DNA of 64,000 bases from JAKAIY01 sp963809385 (GCA_963809385.1 CAWEJL010000006.1:186001-250000), one strand, 5' to 3'. Shown: positions 17,143 through 27,133, counted from the stretch's first letter. Notes: generated by a model from the sequence alone, not told the origin. Numbers and translations are program-made.

Positions 17143-19353
17143 ATGTCCATGCTCACGGATGATCCGCAGGACACCGTCAAGCGCCCGCGCGTCGGCGGGG
17201 GGGGTGGAACGGCGGTGTCGACGGCTGCGCCAGCGCAGGAAGCGGAAAGGCTGCCTCTGGTGGGAGCGCTACGCGCGCGGCTTGAGCGGCTCCCGCGATG
17301 GACGTCGAGCGTGTCAGCGCTGCTCATCTATCTGGCGATCGCGCTCGGCTATTTCTGGTGGCCCATCCGTCGCCACTTCAACTCCATGGCCATCAACTAT
17401 GGGATTCCAGACCTGGGCCAGAACCTCTGGTATCTCAAATGGTGGCCCTATGCGATCTCGCACGGCCTCAATCCATTCATCACGTACAAAATGTGGCACG
17501 TGTTCGGCTACAATTTGAGCTGGCAGACCTCGCTGCCGGGCCTTTCACTGCTGGCATTGCCCGTTACCGCGACCGCGGGCGTTGTCGCCTCATACAATAC
17601 CTGGATCATTCTCTCGTTCGCGCTGACCGCCTGGACGATGTATATCCTCTGCTATCATCTGACCAGACAGATCTGGGCGTCGCTTGTCGGCGGCTATCTC
17701 TTCGGTTTCTCCGGTTATATGCTCGCCCAGGGGGCGGGACATATCCATCTCATTGTCCTGTTCCCGCTCCCCCTCGTCATCTACCTTTCCGTGCTGCGCT
17801 ACGAAGGACGCATCAGCCGCAGGCTGTTCCTGGCGCTGACGCCGCTGCCGCTGCTGCTGCTCTTCCTGGTATCAGTCGAAGAGTTCGCGCTCATCGCCAT
17901 CTTCGCCTATCTCGCGATGGGGCTGTATTTCCTGCTCGACGCGGAGCAGCGGCGACGAACGCTGAAACTGGCTATTGAGACGACCGTCGCGTTCCTCATT
18001 ACCGCGCTTGTTCTCACACCCTATCTCTACTACATGGCCATCGGCTACACGACTGGCGAAGTCCATGCGCTGTTTGTCTACTCAGGTGACACGCTCGGCT
18101 TTTTCATTCCAACCCGCGTATTCTTCCCACTCTACAAATACTTTCACGCTGTTCCGCTCGCTGGCGGAAACCAGGCTGAGCGCGATACCTATCTCGGCTT
18201 GCCACTGGCGCTGCTGATGATCATGTTTGCCTTCAGGCGCTGGGACAAGCCCATTGGCAAGCTGCTCACCATCATGGGACTGATGAGCGTCGCTTTTACC
18301 CTGGGGCCGGATATTTTCGTCGCCAAGGTCCAGACGATTCCTTCACCGATGCGGCTGGTCTTCCGGCTTCCGCTCATTCAGAAGTCGCTGCCGATTCGCT
18401 ACGCGATGTTCGTGGACCTCGTCGGCGCCTTCATGGCGACATTGTGGCTGGCGCAGAACGTCAGGCGGATGGCGCTCAAGGTGGCGTTTGGCCTTGCCCT
18501 GACCGTCATGCTCATTCCGAATCTGCAGCTGGGCGTCTTCTTCACGCCAGTGACGATTCCCACGTTCTTCAGCACGACGATGTACCAGCAGTACATCAAG
18601 CCAAACGACACGGTGCTGATGCTTCCGCTGGGCTTCAATCGCACTGACCTGCTCTGGCAGCAGGCGACAGACTATTACTTCAACCTGTCGTCTGGCTACG
18701 GTGGGTTCACGCCGCCGCCGCAGAATGTTTCCCCGGTCGAGCTCCTGTTCACCACCTTCGAGGGGCAGAAGACGATTTCGCAGACCCACACTGCGGCCGC
18801 CGCGAACGCCTATCAATATTACATGGAGCAGTACGTCGCCACGGAGCGCGTCAACAGCATCATTGTGCAGGAGCGTTACTTCTCGACCTGCAGCCCCTAT
18901 CTGCAATTCTTGCATGAGACACCGCTGCATGTCGGTGGGGTCTGGTATTATCCCGTGTCACCGGCATTCAGCCACGCCACGCTACCCGGCGAGCAGGTGG
19001 CTGGTGAGCTTGTCAGCCGCCCCTACAAACTCGCCGGAGCCGCGAGCTGGGATGAAGCGTCTCATCAGCTCATCGTGCCAGCCAATACCCCAAGCGAGGC
19101 GCTGGAGACGCTGCCCGACACGTTCTCCGGTGGGAAGTATGCGGTGACGTTGACCATTCATAGCGCGTCAACGGCTCCCATCGCCTATGCCGAGGTTGAC
19201 GTCAACGGTGTTACGACGGCGACGGGGCTGACAAACGGGACGACGCGCCTCAGCCTGAGCGTGCCAGGCAAAACCGGCACAGTGACCATACGCATCATTA
19301 GCATGGGCGGCGATACGTTCACGATTGGCGACGCGACGATGGCGAAGGTCTAA
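17143..19353 (+). CDS. GT-C-type multispanning glycosyltransferase-like protein
   Basis: 736 residues. After a 50-residue cytosolic lead come about 11 membrane helices, with the first outside loop reading INYGIPDLGQNLWYLKWWP (acidic residue plus aromatics, as in GT-C active-site loops). From about residue 500 there is a large extracytoplasmic part ending in a beta-rich, Thr-rich domain (TATGLTNGTTRLSLSVPGKTG). The layout resembles YfhO/PMT-type lipid-linked sugar transferases. GGAGGAG lies just before the ATG. Probably works with the GT2 upstream; the acceptor is unknown. Confidence 0.75.
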   Translation: MSMLTDDPQDTVKRPRVGGGGGTAVSTAAPAQEAERLPLVGALRARLERLPRWTSSVSALLIYLAIALGYFWWPIRRHFNSMAINYGIPDLGQNLWYLKWWPYAISHGLNPFITYKMWHVFGYNLSWQTSLPGLSLLALPVTATAGVVASYNTWIILSFALTAWTMYILCYHLTRQIWASLVGGYLFGFSGYMLAQGAGHIHLIVLFPLPLVIYLSVLRYEGRISRRLFLALTPLPLLLLFLVSVEEFALIAIFAYLAMGLYFLLDAEQRRRTLKLAIETTVAFLITALVLTPYLYYMAIGYTTGEVHALFVYSGDTLGFFIPTRVFFPLYKYFHAVPLAGGNQAERDTYLGLPLALLMIMFAFRRWDKPIGKLLTIMGLMSVAFTLGPDIFVAKVQTIPSPMRLVFRLPLIQKSLPIRYAMFVDLVGAFMATLWLAQNVRRMALKVAFGLALTVMLIPNLQLGVFFTPVTIPTFFSTTMYQQYIKPNDTVLMLPLGFNRTDLLWQQATDYYFNLSSGYGGFTPPPQNVSPVELLFTTFEGQKTISQTHTAAAANAYQYYMEQYVATERVNSIIVQERYFSTCSPYLQFLHETPLHVGGVWYYPVSPAFSHATLPGEQVAGELVSRPYKLAGAASWDEASHQLIVPANTPSEALETLPDTFSGGKYAVTLTIHSASTAPIAYAEVDVNGVTTATGLTNGTTRLSLSVPGKTGTVTIRIISMGGDTFTIGDATMAKV

Positions 19354-19521
19354 CGCTGTCGTGTTCCCGGCGCTGTGCGGCTTCGTTGCCTTCTTCATCG
19401 CCGGATTCGCCTTTTCATAGACCAGCGGATCATGCGCGAATGGGCGGTCGCGTCATGCTCCCTCGAATTCAGGAGATGACCCGGCCGCCCATCCTGCGTT
19501 CCGTTCCGCAGCCACCAGCCG

Positions 19522-20040
19522 CTACGCCGTGCGCAGGGAGCCAAGGGTCTCGTCAATCTCACCCCAGACGCGCTGGCGGCGCGCCTCGAAGAGCCAGGGC
19601 CGCGGCGTGGCCCGCACGGGCTCTTCCGCCAGCGCGCCGCCGTCATCGGGCGCACCCGCGAGCTGGGACTCCAGCCAGGCGCGCAGCGCCTCCTCCCACA
19701 TTTCGGCGCGACTGCGGCCCAGCTTGCGGGCGGTGTCTTCGGCGCGCTCCAGCAGCATGCCGACATCGCCGAAATCATGCCGCCGGGTGGACGCCGCGCC
19801 CGCCACCGTCATCCCCAGGTTGGTCATGCCGCCACTATCCGCCGCATTCCACGCGCCGCGCGGGGGAGCGGACTGATCGAGCGCGGGCAGGTCGTGAGAC
19901 CAGATGGCCCGCTCCATCAGCGCCGTCGCCCCGCCCAGGTCAGACGCCACGCCGGCATGCGCCTCCCGCGCTTCCGAGATCGCCCGCGCCACACGCGGGC
20001 GGCTGCGCGGCTTGCCGCGCCCGCTCCACAACCAGCTCAT
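19522..20040 (-). CDS. uncharacterised soluble protein
   Basis: 172 residues from ATG 20040, where GGAGGG has ideal spacing. The N-terminus is basic (MSWLWSGRGKPRSRPRVARAI) and a central helix reads ARKLGRSRAEMWEEALRAWLESQ, like the second helix of ribbon-helix-helix proteins but without a clear partner strand. The end RQRVWGEIDETLGSLRTA recurs in a remnant at 15753. A LexA-like box with an overlapping TATACT lies 170 bases upstream on this strand, so it might be damage-induced. No known family. Confidence 0.65.
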   Translation of the reverse strand: MSWLWSGRGKPRSRPRVARAISEAREAHAGVASDLGGATALMERAIWSHDLPALDQSAPPRGAWNAADSGGMTNLGMTVAGAASTRRHDFGDVGMLLERAEDTARKLGRSRAEMWEEALRAWLESQLAGAPDDGGALAEEPVRATPRPWLFEARRQRVWGEIDETLGSLRTA

Positions 20041-20210
20041 GTGTTTACCCTCCATCATGTCAGACCACTTCAGTTCGGTTCCAGACACCAGACCGGCCCC
20101 GGGCCGATCGTTCCATCTAACGATGCTGTTTGACCGCGCTACCCGCATTCATGCTCCGCTGACGCGCTCCGCTAGCGAGGGCGCCGGGAGGGGCGCCGCT
20201 CCTGTAGGAC

Positions 20211-20231
20211 AGTATATCGAACATTCGTTCT
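20211..20231 (-). promoter_or_regulatory. LexA-like SOS box over a -10 element
   Basis: CGAACATTCGTTCT (20218-20231) has the GAAC-N4-GTTC core of Gram-positive-type LexA boxes. On the minus strand TATACT (20216-20211) abuts it as a -10, pointing toward the gene at 19522-20040. Confidence 0.5.
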
Positions 20232-20725
20232 AATTTCTAGAACGTGTACCCAGATGGGCCGGTCACATCTGGCAGGACAGGCGAGGCGGCGATGTGATGG
20301 CCAGCGCAACCTGCCGCTCCTGAGTGGCCGCAGGCTCTCACGACCCGCCTGCCGGGGCCACGTTTGGTGGATCGGCGCGCGTGGCGGTTTACGATTGCGC
20401 GGGGCGTGGTATACTATTCGTAGCGCGCATGCCAGACGCAGTTCCGCGCGCACCGCTGGAGCTACAGGCGACCTGTGCTATATGCGGCTCCCAGGCCTCA
20501 TCGCGGCGTTTCTTCGCGAATCGCGCCGTATCCCGTATGCTGTGTATTTCGCGCTCCACGCGCGTGACGTGTATGTACGCGAGCCGCTGGACACCTGAGC
20601 GGTAGCGATTCCAGAGCGCAGTGACGCGCCCTCCCTGACCCGCTGTCGCCCCAGTGGGAGCCAGTTGGGAGACCCTGACGCCACCCTGGCGCTTTGTCGT
20701 ACCGGAGAGCGATTATGCGTGGTTG

Positions 20726-20754
20726 TGGACAATCCTGGCGGAACCTGCTATAAC
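20726..20754 (+). promoter_or_regulatory. strong orphan sigma70-type promoter with extended -10
   Basis: TGGACA, 17-base spacer, TATAAC with TG at the extended -10 position. Transcription would run right from about 20761 into nearly 1 kb without a supportable gene before rho. Confidence 0.55.
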
Positions 20755-20761
20755 AAAGGGG

Positions 20762-21720
20762 GACCACAAAGGCTAGTGTGTGCGGCCAGCGCGCGCTCGT
20801 CCGTTTGATGAAGCAGAGATTGCTCCTCTGACTGATTCTCTTGATAGGCCCGCGCCCACACCTCCAGCGCCGCACGTTCCACGGAAATCAGCGCAGTTCA
20901 CACGCGACCCGCTCATGCGCTCCGGCGCGCACAGTAACGCTCGCGTCTGACACTCGCTCTTGGTTGTTACTCGTTTCTCTTTGCGGGAGATGCAGACCTC
21001 GCGGCATCCCGCATGGTTATGATGGTGTTCACGCTCCACGCGCCACCACACCGTTCGCGCGTCGGGCCGCGCGTCAGCTATTCAGCTATTCAGCGCGCCA
21101 TGAGCGCCAATTCGAGGTCACAACGGATCCGCCGGCCTGTGGGCTGCGCCACTGCGCCGCGCTTCCGCGCCATTTCCCACACGTTCAGGGAATGGCAAAC
21201 CGTCAGCATATCGCTGGTACTGTGCCGCACAGCCCATTTCATGCTGGCAAACCCCGGATTCCGCGCGCGATGACGCGCATCCCTCGCGGAGGCGACGCCA
21301 CAACGGACGCCATATCGGACGCCACAGGCGGCTGCCGCGCCGGACTATCCGGGATGCGTTGGGGAGAGACGTGGAAGGGGATTACGCCGCATCGCGCGTC
21401 CCTTGCGCCCGCCAGAGACCACGCTCGCGAGCGTCAGCGGATATGACGCCCGGCGCGGAGAGCGCGGAGCGCCCCGACTGCCTTGAGGAGCGTGATCGCA
21501 CGCTGGAGTTTGCGAAACAGTGCGCGTGAGCGATGAGCGCCAGCGGCGCCTGACTGATAGACTCTGGCGCGTGAGCGCTAGCCATCTTATGACTATTCAA
21601 CGCGCGCCATCGGGCGCTGCGTCCGTACCGTGCGCCAATAGCCCAACCACCTATACGCGCCCGATGTGTTCTTGAGCTTTTACCATCAACCACGCGCAAC
21701 CGCCGTGGATTGTACACTTT
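20762..21720 (+). other. gene-poor stretch upstream of rho
   Basis: No frame here has a ribosome site with protein-like composition, on either strand. GC content drops in patches. It could be a long rho leader (rho is commonly autoregulated through its leader), a non-coding RNA gene, or decayed coding sequence. Between 20041 and 20725 I also see only the SOS box and short unsupported frames, one of them (20428-20605) with a single CxxC. Confidence 0.4.
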
Positions 21721-21733
21721 CCAGGAGGCCTGT

Positions 21734-24240
21734 GTGCCAAACGATCAGGATACTACTCTTCCCCGCCGCCGGGTAACCCGGACGCGCGGGCCGTCCGCCG
21801 AGGAGGCGCGGATATCTTCTACCGCTGAGACGCCACAGGCCATGACTTCCTCCACTGACCTGGATTCTTTCACTGCTGACGCCCTCGCCGCTGAGGCGCC
21901 CAAGCCGCGCCGCACGACGCGCGCCCGCGCCACGAGCGCCACGCCCGCCGCGCCGGGTGACGGACGCTGTCACGGATGCCGCCGCGAGCGCTTCAGACGC
22001 CGCCACGCCCGCCGCGCCGCGCCGCCGGACGGCCCGCGCCGCCACGCCCGCCGCTGAGCAGGTGGGCGAGCAGAGCTGAGGCGCCCGCCGTGGCGCCGGT
22101 CAAGCGCGCGCCGCGCCGCGCCACTCGCGCCGCTGAGGCCATCGTCGAAGAGGCCGTCGCCGCCAGCGCTCCGGCTGAGCCGGTAGTCACGCCGCCCGCC
22201 ACACCGCCCGCGGAAGTCGCGGAGGCGCCCGCCGCGCCACGCCGCCGCTTTGAGCAGCGCCCGCGCGGGCCGTATGGCCGCGTGGGGATCGAGCGCGTGG
22301 AGCGTCGTGGAGCGCCGAGCCCGTCGTTGAACCGGTCGCCCCGGTCGCGGCGGAGACTCCCTCCATTGCGCCGCCCGCCGCGCCCGCGCTGAATGCCTCA
22401 GGCGCGATGCCTCAGGATGAGCGGGAACAAGGGACGCGTGAGCAGGGCGCGCCATCGGGCCGGTTCTCTGGCCAGGGAGGACGCGGTGTCGCGCCCTACC
22501 AGCCGGGCGGCCGCGAGCGCCAGGGCGGTCAGCGCCAAGGTGGCCAGCATCAGCGCGGCCAGCAGCAGCCGTCAGCAGCCGTCGCAGCCGTCGCAGCCGT
22601 CGCAGCCGTCGCAGCCGTCGCAGCCGCAGCACGGACGCGAGGCGCAGCCCTACACCGTCTTCGCGCCCTATCAGCCCGCCGCCGAGCCGTATGGTCGTGG
22701 CGGTCAGCGGCAGCGTCCCTCGCCGCAGCCGCCCCAGGGGCAGCGTGAGCGCGGCGCGGGCCGGGATCGCGGCCAGCAGCCAGGCCAGCCAGGCCAGCAG
22801 CCGTACGGAGGCTATCCTGAGGGCACGCAAGGCCCACGCGGCGGATATATGGACCAGCGCGACCAGCGCGACCAGCGCCGCCCGCGTGACCAGCGCGATC
22901 AGCGCGACCAGCGTGACCAGCGCCGGCCTGGGGCGCAGCAGCCCTGGCAGGGCGAGCAGGATCGCCGGGGCGCGCCTACGCGCGGCGGTGGTCGTGGCCG
23001 CGAGCAGGGCGCGCTGCCGCCGGTCTATACGCCGCCGGTAGGGGGCGTTGACCGCTACGGCTATCCGCAGGGGCAGCGGCCCGCGGCGCCCCGCCAGCAG
23101 CCGGTCGCGCCGTTGCGGCTGGTCGAGGTGCGGGGGATGGTGTTCCCAGCGGGGCACGGGGCCTCGACGGCTGACGTTCTGGATGAGCGCACGCTGCAGC
23201 CGGTGGGACGCATCACGCTGGAAGAGATGCGGCGCATGGGGCTGCGCTCCGGCGATATCATCGACGGGCAGGCCGACGAGCGCGCCGGGCGCCGGACGGT
23301 GGTGAGCGTGGAGTCGGTCAATGGCGATACGCTGGAAGCCGCGCGCGAGCGCCCGCAGTTCGATCAGCTGACGGCGACGTTCCCTGACCGGCGCATCCGG
23401 TTGGAGCAGGGACCACGCCCGGTCTCGGCGCGGATGATTGATCTGTTCGCGCCGTTGGGCTTCGGCTCGCGGGCGCTGATCGTGGCGCCGCCGAAGACCG
23501 GCAAGACGACGCTGATCCGCGAGGCGGCGGAGGCGGTGCTGCAGGGCTATCCCGACGCGGTGGTGATGGCGGTGCTGGTGGGCGAGCGGCCTGAGGAGGT
23601 CACGGACCTGCGGTCGCGCCTGGAGCCACGCGGCGGGCATGTCTACGCGGCGAGCTTCGACGAGAGCACGGAGCGGCACGCCTGGCTGGTGCAGGTGGCG
23701 GTGGAGCGGGCGAAGCGCGTGGCGGAGTCCGGGCGCGACGCCTTCATGGTGCTCGACTCGCTGACGCGCCTGGCGCGGGCGGAGAACCTGGCGTCGCGCG
23801 GCGGCGGTCGCACGCTCTCCGGCGGCATCGACGCGCAGGCGCTCGATACCGGGCGCCGGGCGTTCGGGGCCGCGCGTAACCTGGAGGAGGGCGGCAGCAT
23901 TACGATTCTGGCGACGTGTCTGGTGGATACCGGCAGCCGGCAGGATGACGTGGTGTACGAGGAGTTCAAGGGCACAGGCAATATGGAGCTGCACCTCTCG
24001 CGCGATCTGGCGCAGCGCCGCTTGTTCCCGGCGATTGACTCGATCAAGTCCGGCACACGCCGCGAGGAGATGCTGCTGACGCCCGAAGAGCTGCGCGGCG
24101 CGACGACGCTACGGCGGCTGCTGGCCGACAAGCCGGTGCAGGCGGCCACCCAGTGGCTGCTCGACGCGATGGAGCGCACCCCCTCCAACGCCTCGCTGCT
24201 CACCGCGATCGAGGCGCAGACGGGCGCGCGTACGCGGTAG
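21734..24240 (+). CDS. rho: transcription termination factor Rho with long disordered N-terminus (frame-disrupted)
   Basis: GTG start at 21734 with AGGAGG five bases upstream. From about 23110 the protein is standard Rho: RNA-binding cold-shock-like part (RLVEVRGMVFPAGHG to AARERPQFDQLT), Walker A APPKTGKTTLI, Walker B VMVLDSLTRLARA (as FMVLDSLTRLARA), Q-loop GGIDAQAL, R-loop KGTGNMELHL. It is a hexameric RNA helicase that ends transcription. The first 450 or so residues are low-complexity Ala/Pro/Arg, then Gln/Arg/Gly, with tandem repeats. In this region the coherent protein hops frames at about 21957, 22075, 22300 and 22570, so four indels are implied. As rho is usually essential in such bacteria, assembly errors are likely. 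Confidence 0.9.
22560..22632 (+). repeat. 9-bp tandem repeat inside rho (Gln-Pro-Ser codons)
   Basis: CAGCCGTCG repeated about six times, coding QPS units. A second run of GACCAGCGC-type units (Asp-Gln-Arg) lies at about 22850-22925. Confidence 0.85.
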
Positions 24241-24258
24241 TCGCGCGAGCTCACCACA

Positions 24259-24290
24259 AAACCCCGTCCCCGCACGGAGGGGGTTTGTCT
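24259..24290 (+). terminator. Rho-independent terminator after rho
   Basis: AAACCCCGTCC pairs with GGAGGGGGTTT (one mismatch, six-base loop), followed by GTCTATT, 20 bases after the rho stop. Confidence 0.75.
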
Positions 24291-25095
24291 ATTGCGCATG
24301 CGGCCCATTTGCCGGGCGGGATTTGCGGCGTGATTTCGCTCCCTGCCTGGAAACAGTGGTAGAGCGCGCACAAGCGATCGCCTGCGCGCGTTGTGAACAA
24401 AGGAGACCTACCGTGAGCGATACCAGCGAGAACAGCGACGATCGCGCCCTCCTACCCTTCGATGATGGCGGTGAAGACGGCGTGAGCCGCCTTGTTCGCC
24501 GGCAATGGCATGATGGCCGGTGGTTTTTCAGCGTCGTGGATGTGATCGCGGTTCTGACCGATAGCGATGCGCCAGGCACCTACTGGGGCATGATGAAGCA
24601 GCGTCTGGCCAAGGACGAAGGCTTTGTTGAGGTCTTCACAAAATGTGAAAAGCTGAAAATGCGCTCACCTCTCGACGGTAAGAAGTATCCGACCGACACC
24701 GCCGATGTGGAAACTATGCTGCGCATCATTCAGAGCGTGCCCAGCCCCAAAGCGGAGCCCGTGCGCCAGTGGCTGGCGCAGGTGGGCGCTCAACGGCTGG
24801 AAGAATTCGCCGCGGGTTTGCCGGAAGAGCAGAAACGACTCCTTTTGCGTGGAGAGGTGGCGGAGAAGAATTCGCTGCTCGCGGATACGGTGACGATCGC
24901 TGGCGTGGTAACGCGGCGCGACTTCGCCATCTTCCAGGACCACGGCTACATGGGACTCTACGCTGGTGAGCGGGCGCGCGACATCGCCGAGCGCAAGGGG
25001 CTGGCGCGAGGCGAGCATATCCTGGACTGGATGGGCAGCACAGAACTCGCTGCGAACTGGTTCCGCATCACCCAGGCGGAAGAGAAGCTTACAGC

Positions 25096-25155
25096 AACAC
25101 GCGGAATGGTCGAGCAGGCAGGCAAAAGTCCTCACCCCTGGCCCGGACGGGCGCA
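25096..25155 (+). repeat. 60-bp direct repeat, left copy
   Basis: Begins AACACGCGGAATGGTCGAGC and ends ACGGGCGCA. It differs from the right copy by one base and lies exactly where dinD similarity stops. Confidence 0.9.
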
Positions 25156-25332
25156 TCGCCATGCGCTCCTCCATCAGGGAGAGGGGCGCGCTTGTTCAAT
25201 TGATGTGCGAGTGGCTGTATGTCCTAGCCCGAAGCGTAACCGTTTTGGACGAGCGTATGCCGAATGGGAGAGTGCTTGTACGACCAGAGCTGAACAGTTT
25301 GTTGCTGACTCGCTAACAACAAGGAGCCGCGC

Positions 25333-25935
25333 ATGCGCAAGATCGTGGTGCAGGAGTTCGTTTCGCTGGATGGCGTGATGCAGGCGCCGGGCGACAAAGA
25401 AGAGGATACCGACGGCGGCTTCACCCAGGGTGGGTGGGTGTGGCCCTACTGGGAGGACGAGATCGACGCCCATATGGGCGCGTCCATGAGCGAGATAGAC
25501 ACGTCTCTGCTGGGACGCAAGACCTGGCAGAGCATGGGCGCCGCCTTCGAGCCGATGCCCGAGGGCGATCCGTTGGGCGACATGATGAAGGCCACGCTGA
25601 AGTACGTCGTCTCCACCACCCTGACCGATACGACGTTGTGGCGGAACTCGACCGTGATCCGAGACAACGTGATCGAGCGGGTGCGCGCGCTGAAGGCGCA
25701 GGCGGGCAAGAACATCGGCATAGCTGGCAGCAGCCTGCTGGTGCACACGCTGGCGCAGCACGGTCTGGTGGACGAGTACAACTTGCTGGTGTTCCCGCTG
25801 GTGCTGGGCGGCGGCAAGCGCGTGTTCCCCGAAGGACAGCGGATGAACCTGCGTCTGGTGGAGTCGCGGCCGTTCCCCAGCGGCGTGGTCCTGATGCGCT
25901 ACGTACCCGAGCGGGCAGAGGGCGCCGAGGAATAG
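25333..25935 (+). CDS. dihydrofolate-reductase-family protein (RibD C-terminal type)
   Basis: 200 residues. The pattern VVQEFVSLDGVMQAPG at the N-terminus, LLGRKTWQSM, KYVVSTTL and GSSLLVHTLAQHGLVDEYNLLVFPLVLGGGKRVFP is that of the RibD_C/dihydrofolate-reductase superfamily seen in many soil bacteria as stand-alone NADPH-dependent reductases. AAGGAG lies seven bases before the ATG. It sits inside the split dinD gene between 60-bp direct repeats and so looks like the cargo of an insertion. The substrate is unknown; neither antifolate resistance nor riboflavin synthesis should be assumed. Confidence 0.85.
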   Translation: MRKIVVQEFVSLDGVMQAPGDKEEDTDGGFTQGGWVWPYWEDEIDAHMGASMSEIDTSLLGRKTWQSMGAAFEPMPEGDPLGDMMKATLKYVVSTTLTDTTLWRNSTVIRDNVIERVRALKAQAGKNIGIAGSSLLVHTLAQHGLVDEYNLLVFPLVLGGGKRVFPEGQRMNLRLVESRPFPSGVVLMRYVPERAEGAEE

Positions 25936-25963
25936 GGGCTTCGGATTGAGACTTCCCCACAGG

Positions 25964-26023
25964 AACACGCGGAATGGTCGAGCAGGCAGGCAAAAGTCCT
26001 CACCCCTGGCCCGAACGGGCGCA
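25964..26023 (+). repeat. 60-bp direct repeat, right copy
   Basis: 59 of 60 bases match the copy at 25096-25155. Beyond the repeat both copies continue with weaker similarity (CGCTTGT...TTGATGTG against CGCTTGTCAACAGTTGTG). Confidence 0.9.
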
Positions 26024-26320
26024 CGCTTGTCAACAGTTGTGAAAGTTGCTGTAGGAGGGATGGCGTAGACACGAAAACCGAAGCCAACGCCACCCATTAT
26101 CAAGTTGGCCAGACCGTGCGAAGGGCGATTGCCGAGTTGGGCGGCACGATGCCGGAAGACCTGCCCACACCAGCGCAGTCCAGCAAACAGGTAGAGCGCG
26201 CCGAACAGGCGCGGCTGAATCGCGCATCGCGGGCCAGGCGGCAACCGTTGCTCTTTGGCGCGGGTGAGGGCGAGCGCGGCGGCGGAGATGACGCATAGCT
26301 GACGCCGCCGCGCGCTGGCG

Positions 26321-27106
26321 CTATCCGGCGGGCTGGCGGCGCAGGAACTCCGCCCAGGTTTCCTGGCCGCGCGTGGCGGGGGCGTCATCGGCGAGCAGAT
26401 TGACGCCGGTGCGGAAGGCGGTGTAGACGCCCGGTTGTGGGGTCTCCTCAACGGTTCCCGCGCGCCTCTGTGTGGCGAGGTAGGCGCCCGCCATTTCGGT
26501 GATTGTCAGTGTTTGCGGGCCGCGCATCGGGGGCGCGTAGCCCGCTGGCGCCGCGCCCGCCAGCCCGGCGAGCCGCTCCGCCACCTCATGCCGCGCGACC
26601 GTCTGGAAACGCATGCCGGCTGGGATGGTGAGGCGCTCGCCGCCATCGTCCCAGTTCCGCAGCAGCCCGTAGACGAGGTCGTGAAACTGCGTCGCGCGCA
26701 GCGCCGTCCACGGCGTCGCGCTGGATTCGACGATGCGCTCGGCCTCGCGCTTCGCCCGGTAGTAGGGGTACTCGCTGCGGTCTACCCCGACGATGGAGAC
26801 GTAGATCAGGTGGGCGATTCCGGCGGTCTTCGCCGCGTGTGTGAGCGCGCGGGTCCCCTCGATGTCCGTGGCGAAGTCCGGCTCGCGGGAGTTACTGGCG
26901 CAGTGGATGATGACGGCGGCGCCATGCAGCGCGGCGTCCAGGTCCTCGCCGGAGCGGAGGTCGCCGCGCGCCTGCTCCGCGCCATCCGGGAGCGCGACGT
27001 CCCGCTGGCGCGTGAACACGCGCGGCGTCTGGCCCCGCGCGAGCAGGGCGCGCACCACGTCGCGGCCCAGCCCGCCAGCGCCGCCCGTCACCACCACAAT
27101 CGCCAT
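26321..27106 (-). CDS. atypical SDR / NmrA-like NAD(P)-binding protein
   Basis: 261 residues from ATG 27106 (AAGGAG upstream). The Rossmann motif TGGAGGLGRDVVRALLARG is at residues 6-24, followed by HCASNSRE and YYRAKREAER, where Tyr-x3-Lys is kept. It matches atypical short-chain dehydrogenases related to NmrA and to NADH-ubiquinone-reductase accessory proteins. Probably senses or reduces a small metabolite. Convergent with the dinD remnant and 28 bases from the DUF2330 gene. Confidence 0.85.
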   Translation of the reverse strand: MAIVVVTGGAGGLGRDVVRALLARGQTPRVFTRQRDVALPDGAEQARGDLRSGEDLDAALHGAAVIIHCASNSREPDFATDIEGTRALTHAAKTAGIAHLIYVSIVGVDRSEYPYYRAKREAERIVESSATPWTALRATQFHDLVYGLLRNWDDGGERLTIPAGMRFQTVARHEVAERLAGLAGAAPAGYAPPMRGPQTLTITEMAGAYLATQRRAGTVEETPQPGVYTAFRTGVNLLADDAPATRGQETWAEFLRRQPAG

Positions 27107-27133
27107 TGTTCGCAATTCTCCTTCACGCACACG

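Larger units (their letters stand above)
24413..26298 (+). pseudogene. DinD/BRO-N domain protein split by an inserted segment
   Basis: GTG 24413 has AGGAG seven bases upstream. The 5' part (to about 25095) encodes a BRO-N domain (WFFSVVDVIAVLTDSDAPGTYW) and the DinD-type middle (ITVAGVVTRRDFAIFQDHGYMGLY-like, ending WFRITQAEEKL). The 3' part resumes at about 26068 with TEANATHYQVGQTVRRAIAELGG and the DinD signature MPEDLPTPAQSSKQVER, ending at 26298. Between them lie about 970 bases with a separate gene and a 60-bp direct repeat at each side. DinD is an SOS-induced inhibitor of RecA in Escherichia coli. Here the protein would be cut after about 230 residues. Confidence 0.75.

Noticed and set aside
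20428..20605. 58-codon frame with CAICGS, possible zinc-ribbon microprotein
   Set aside because: Only one CxxC in an otherwise Ser/Arg-rich product and no ribosome site.
21970..23994. 674-codon minus-strand frame over rho
   Set aside because: Leu/Arg/Ala repeats are the complement of the Rho low-complexity and core coding sequence.
25333..25935. Reading the dihydrofolate-reductase-family gene as a trimethoprim-resistance cassette
   Set aside because: It is of the RibD C-terminal type common in soil bacteria, and no integron integrase or attC is present.
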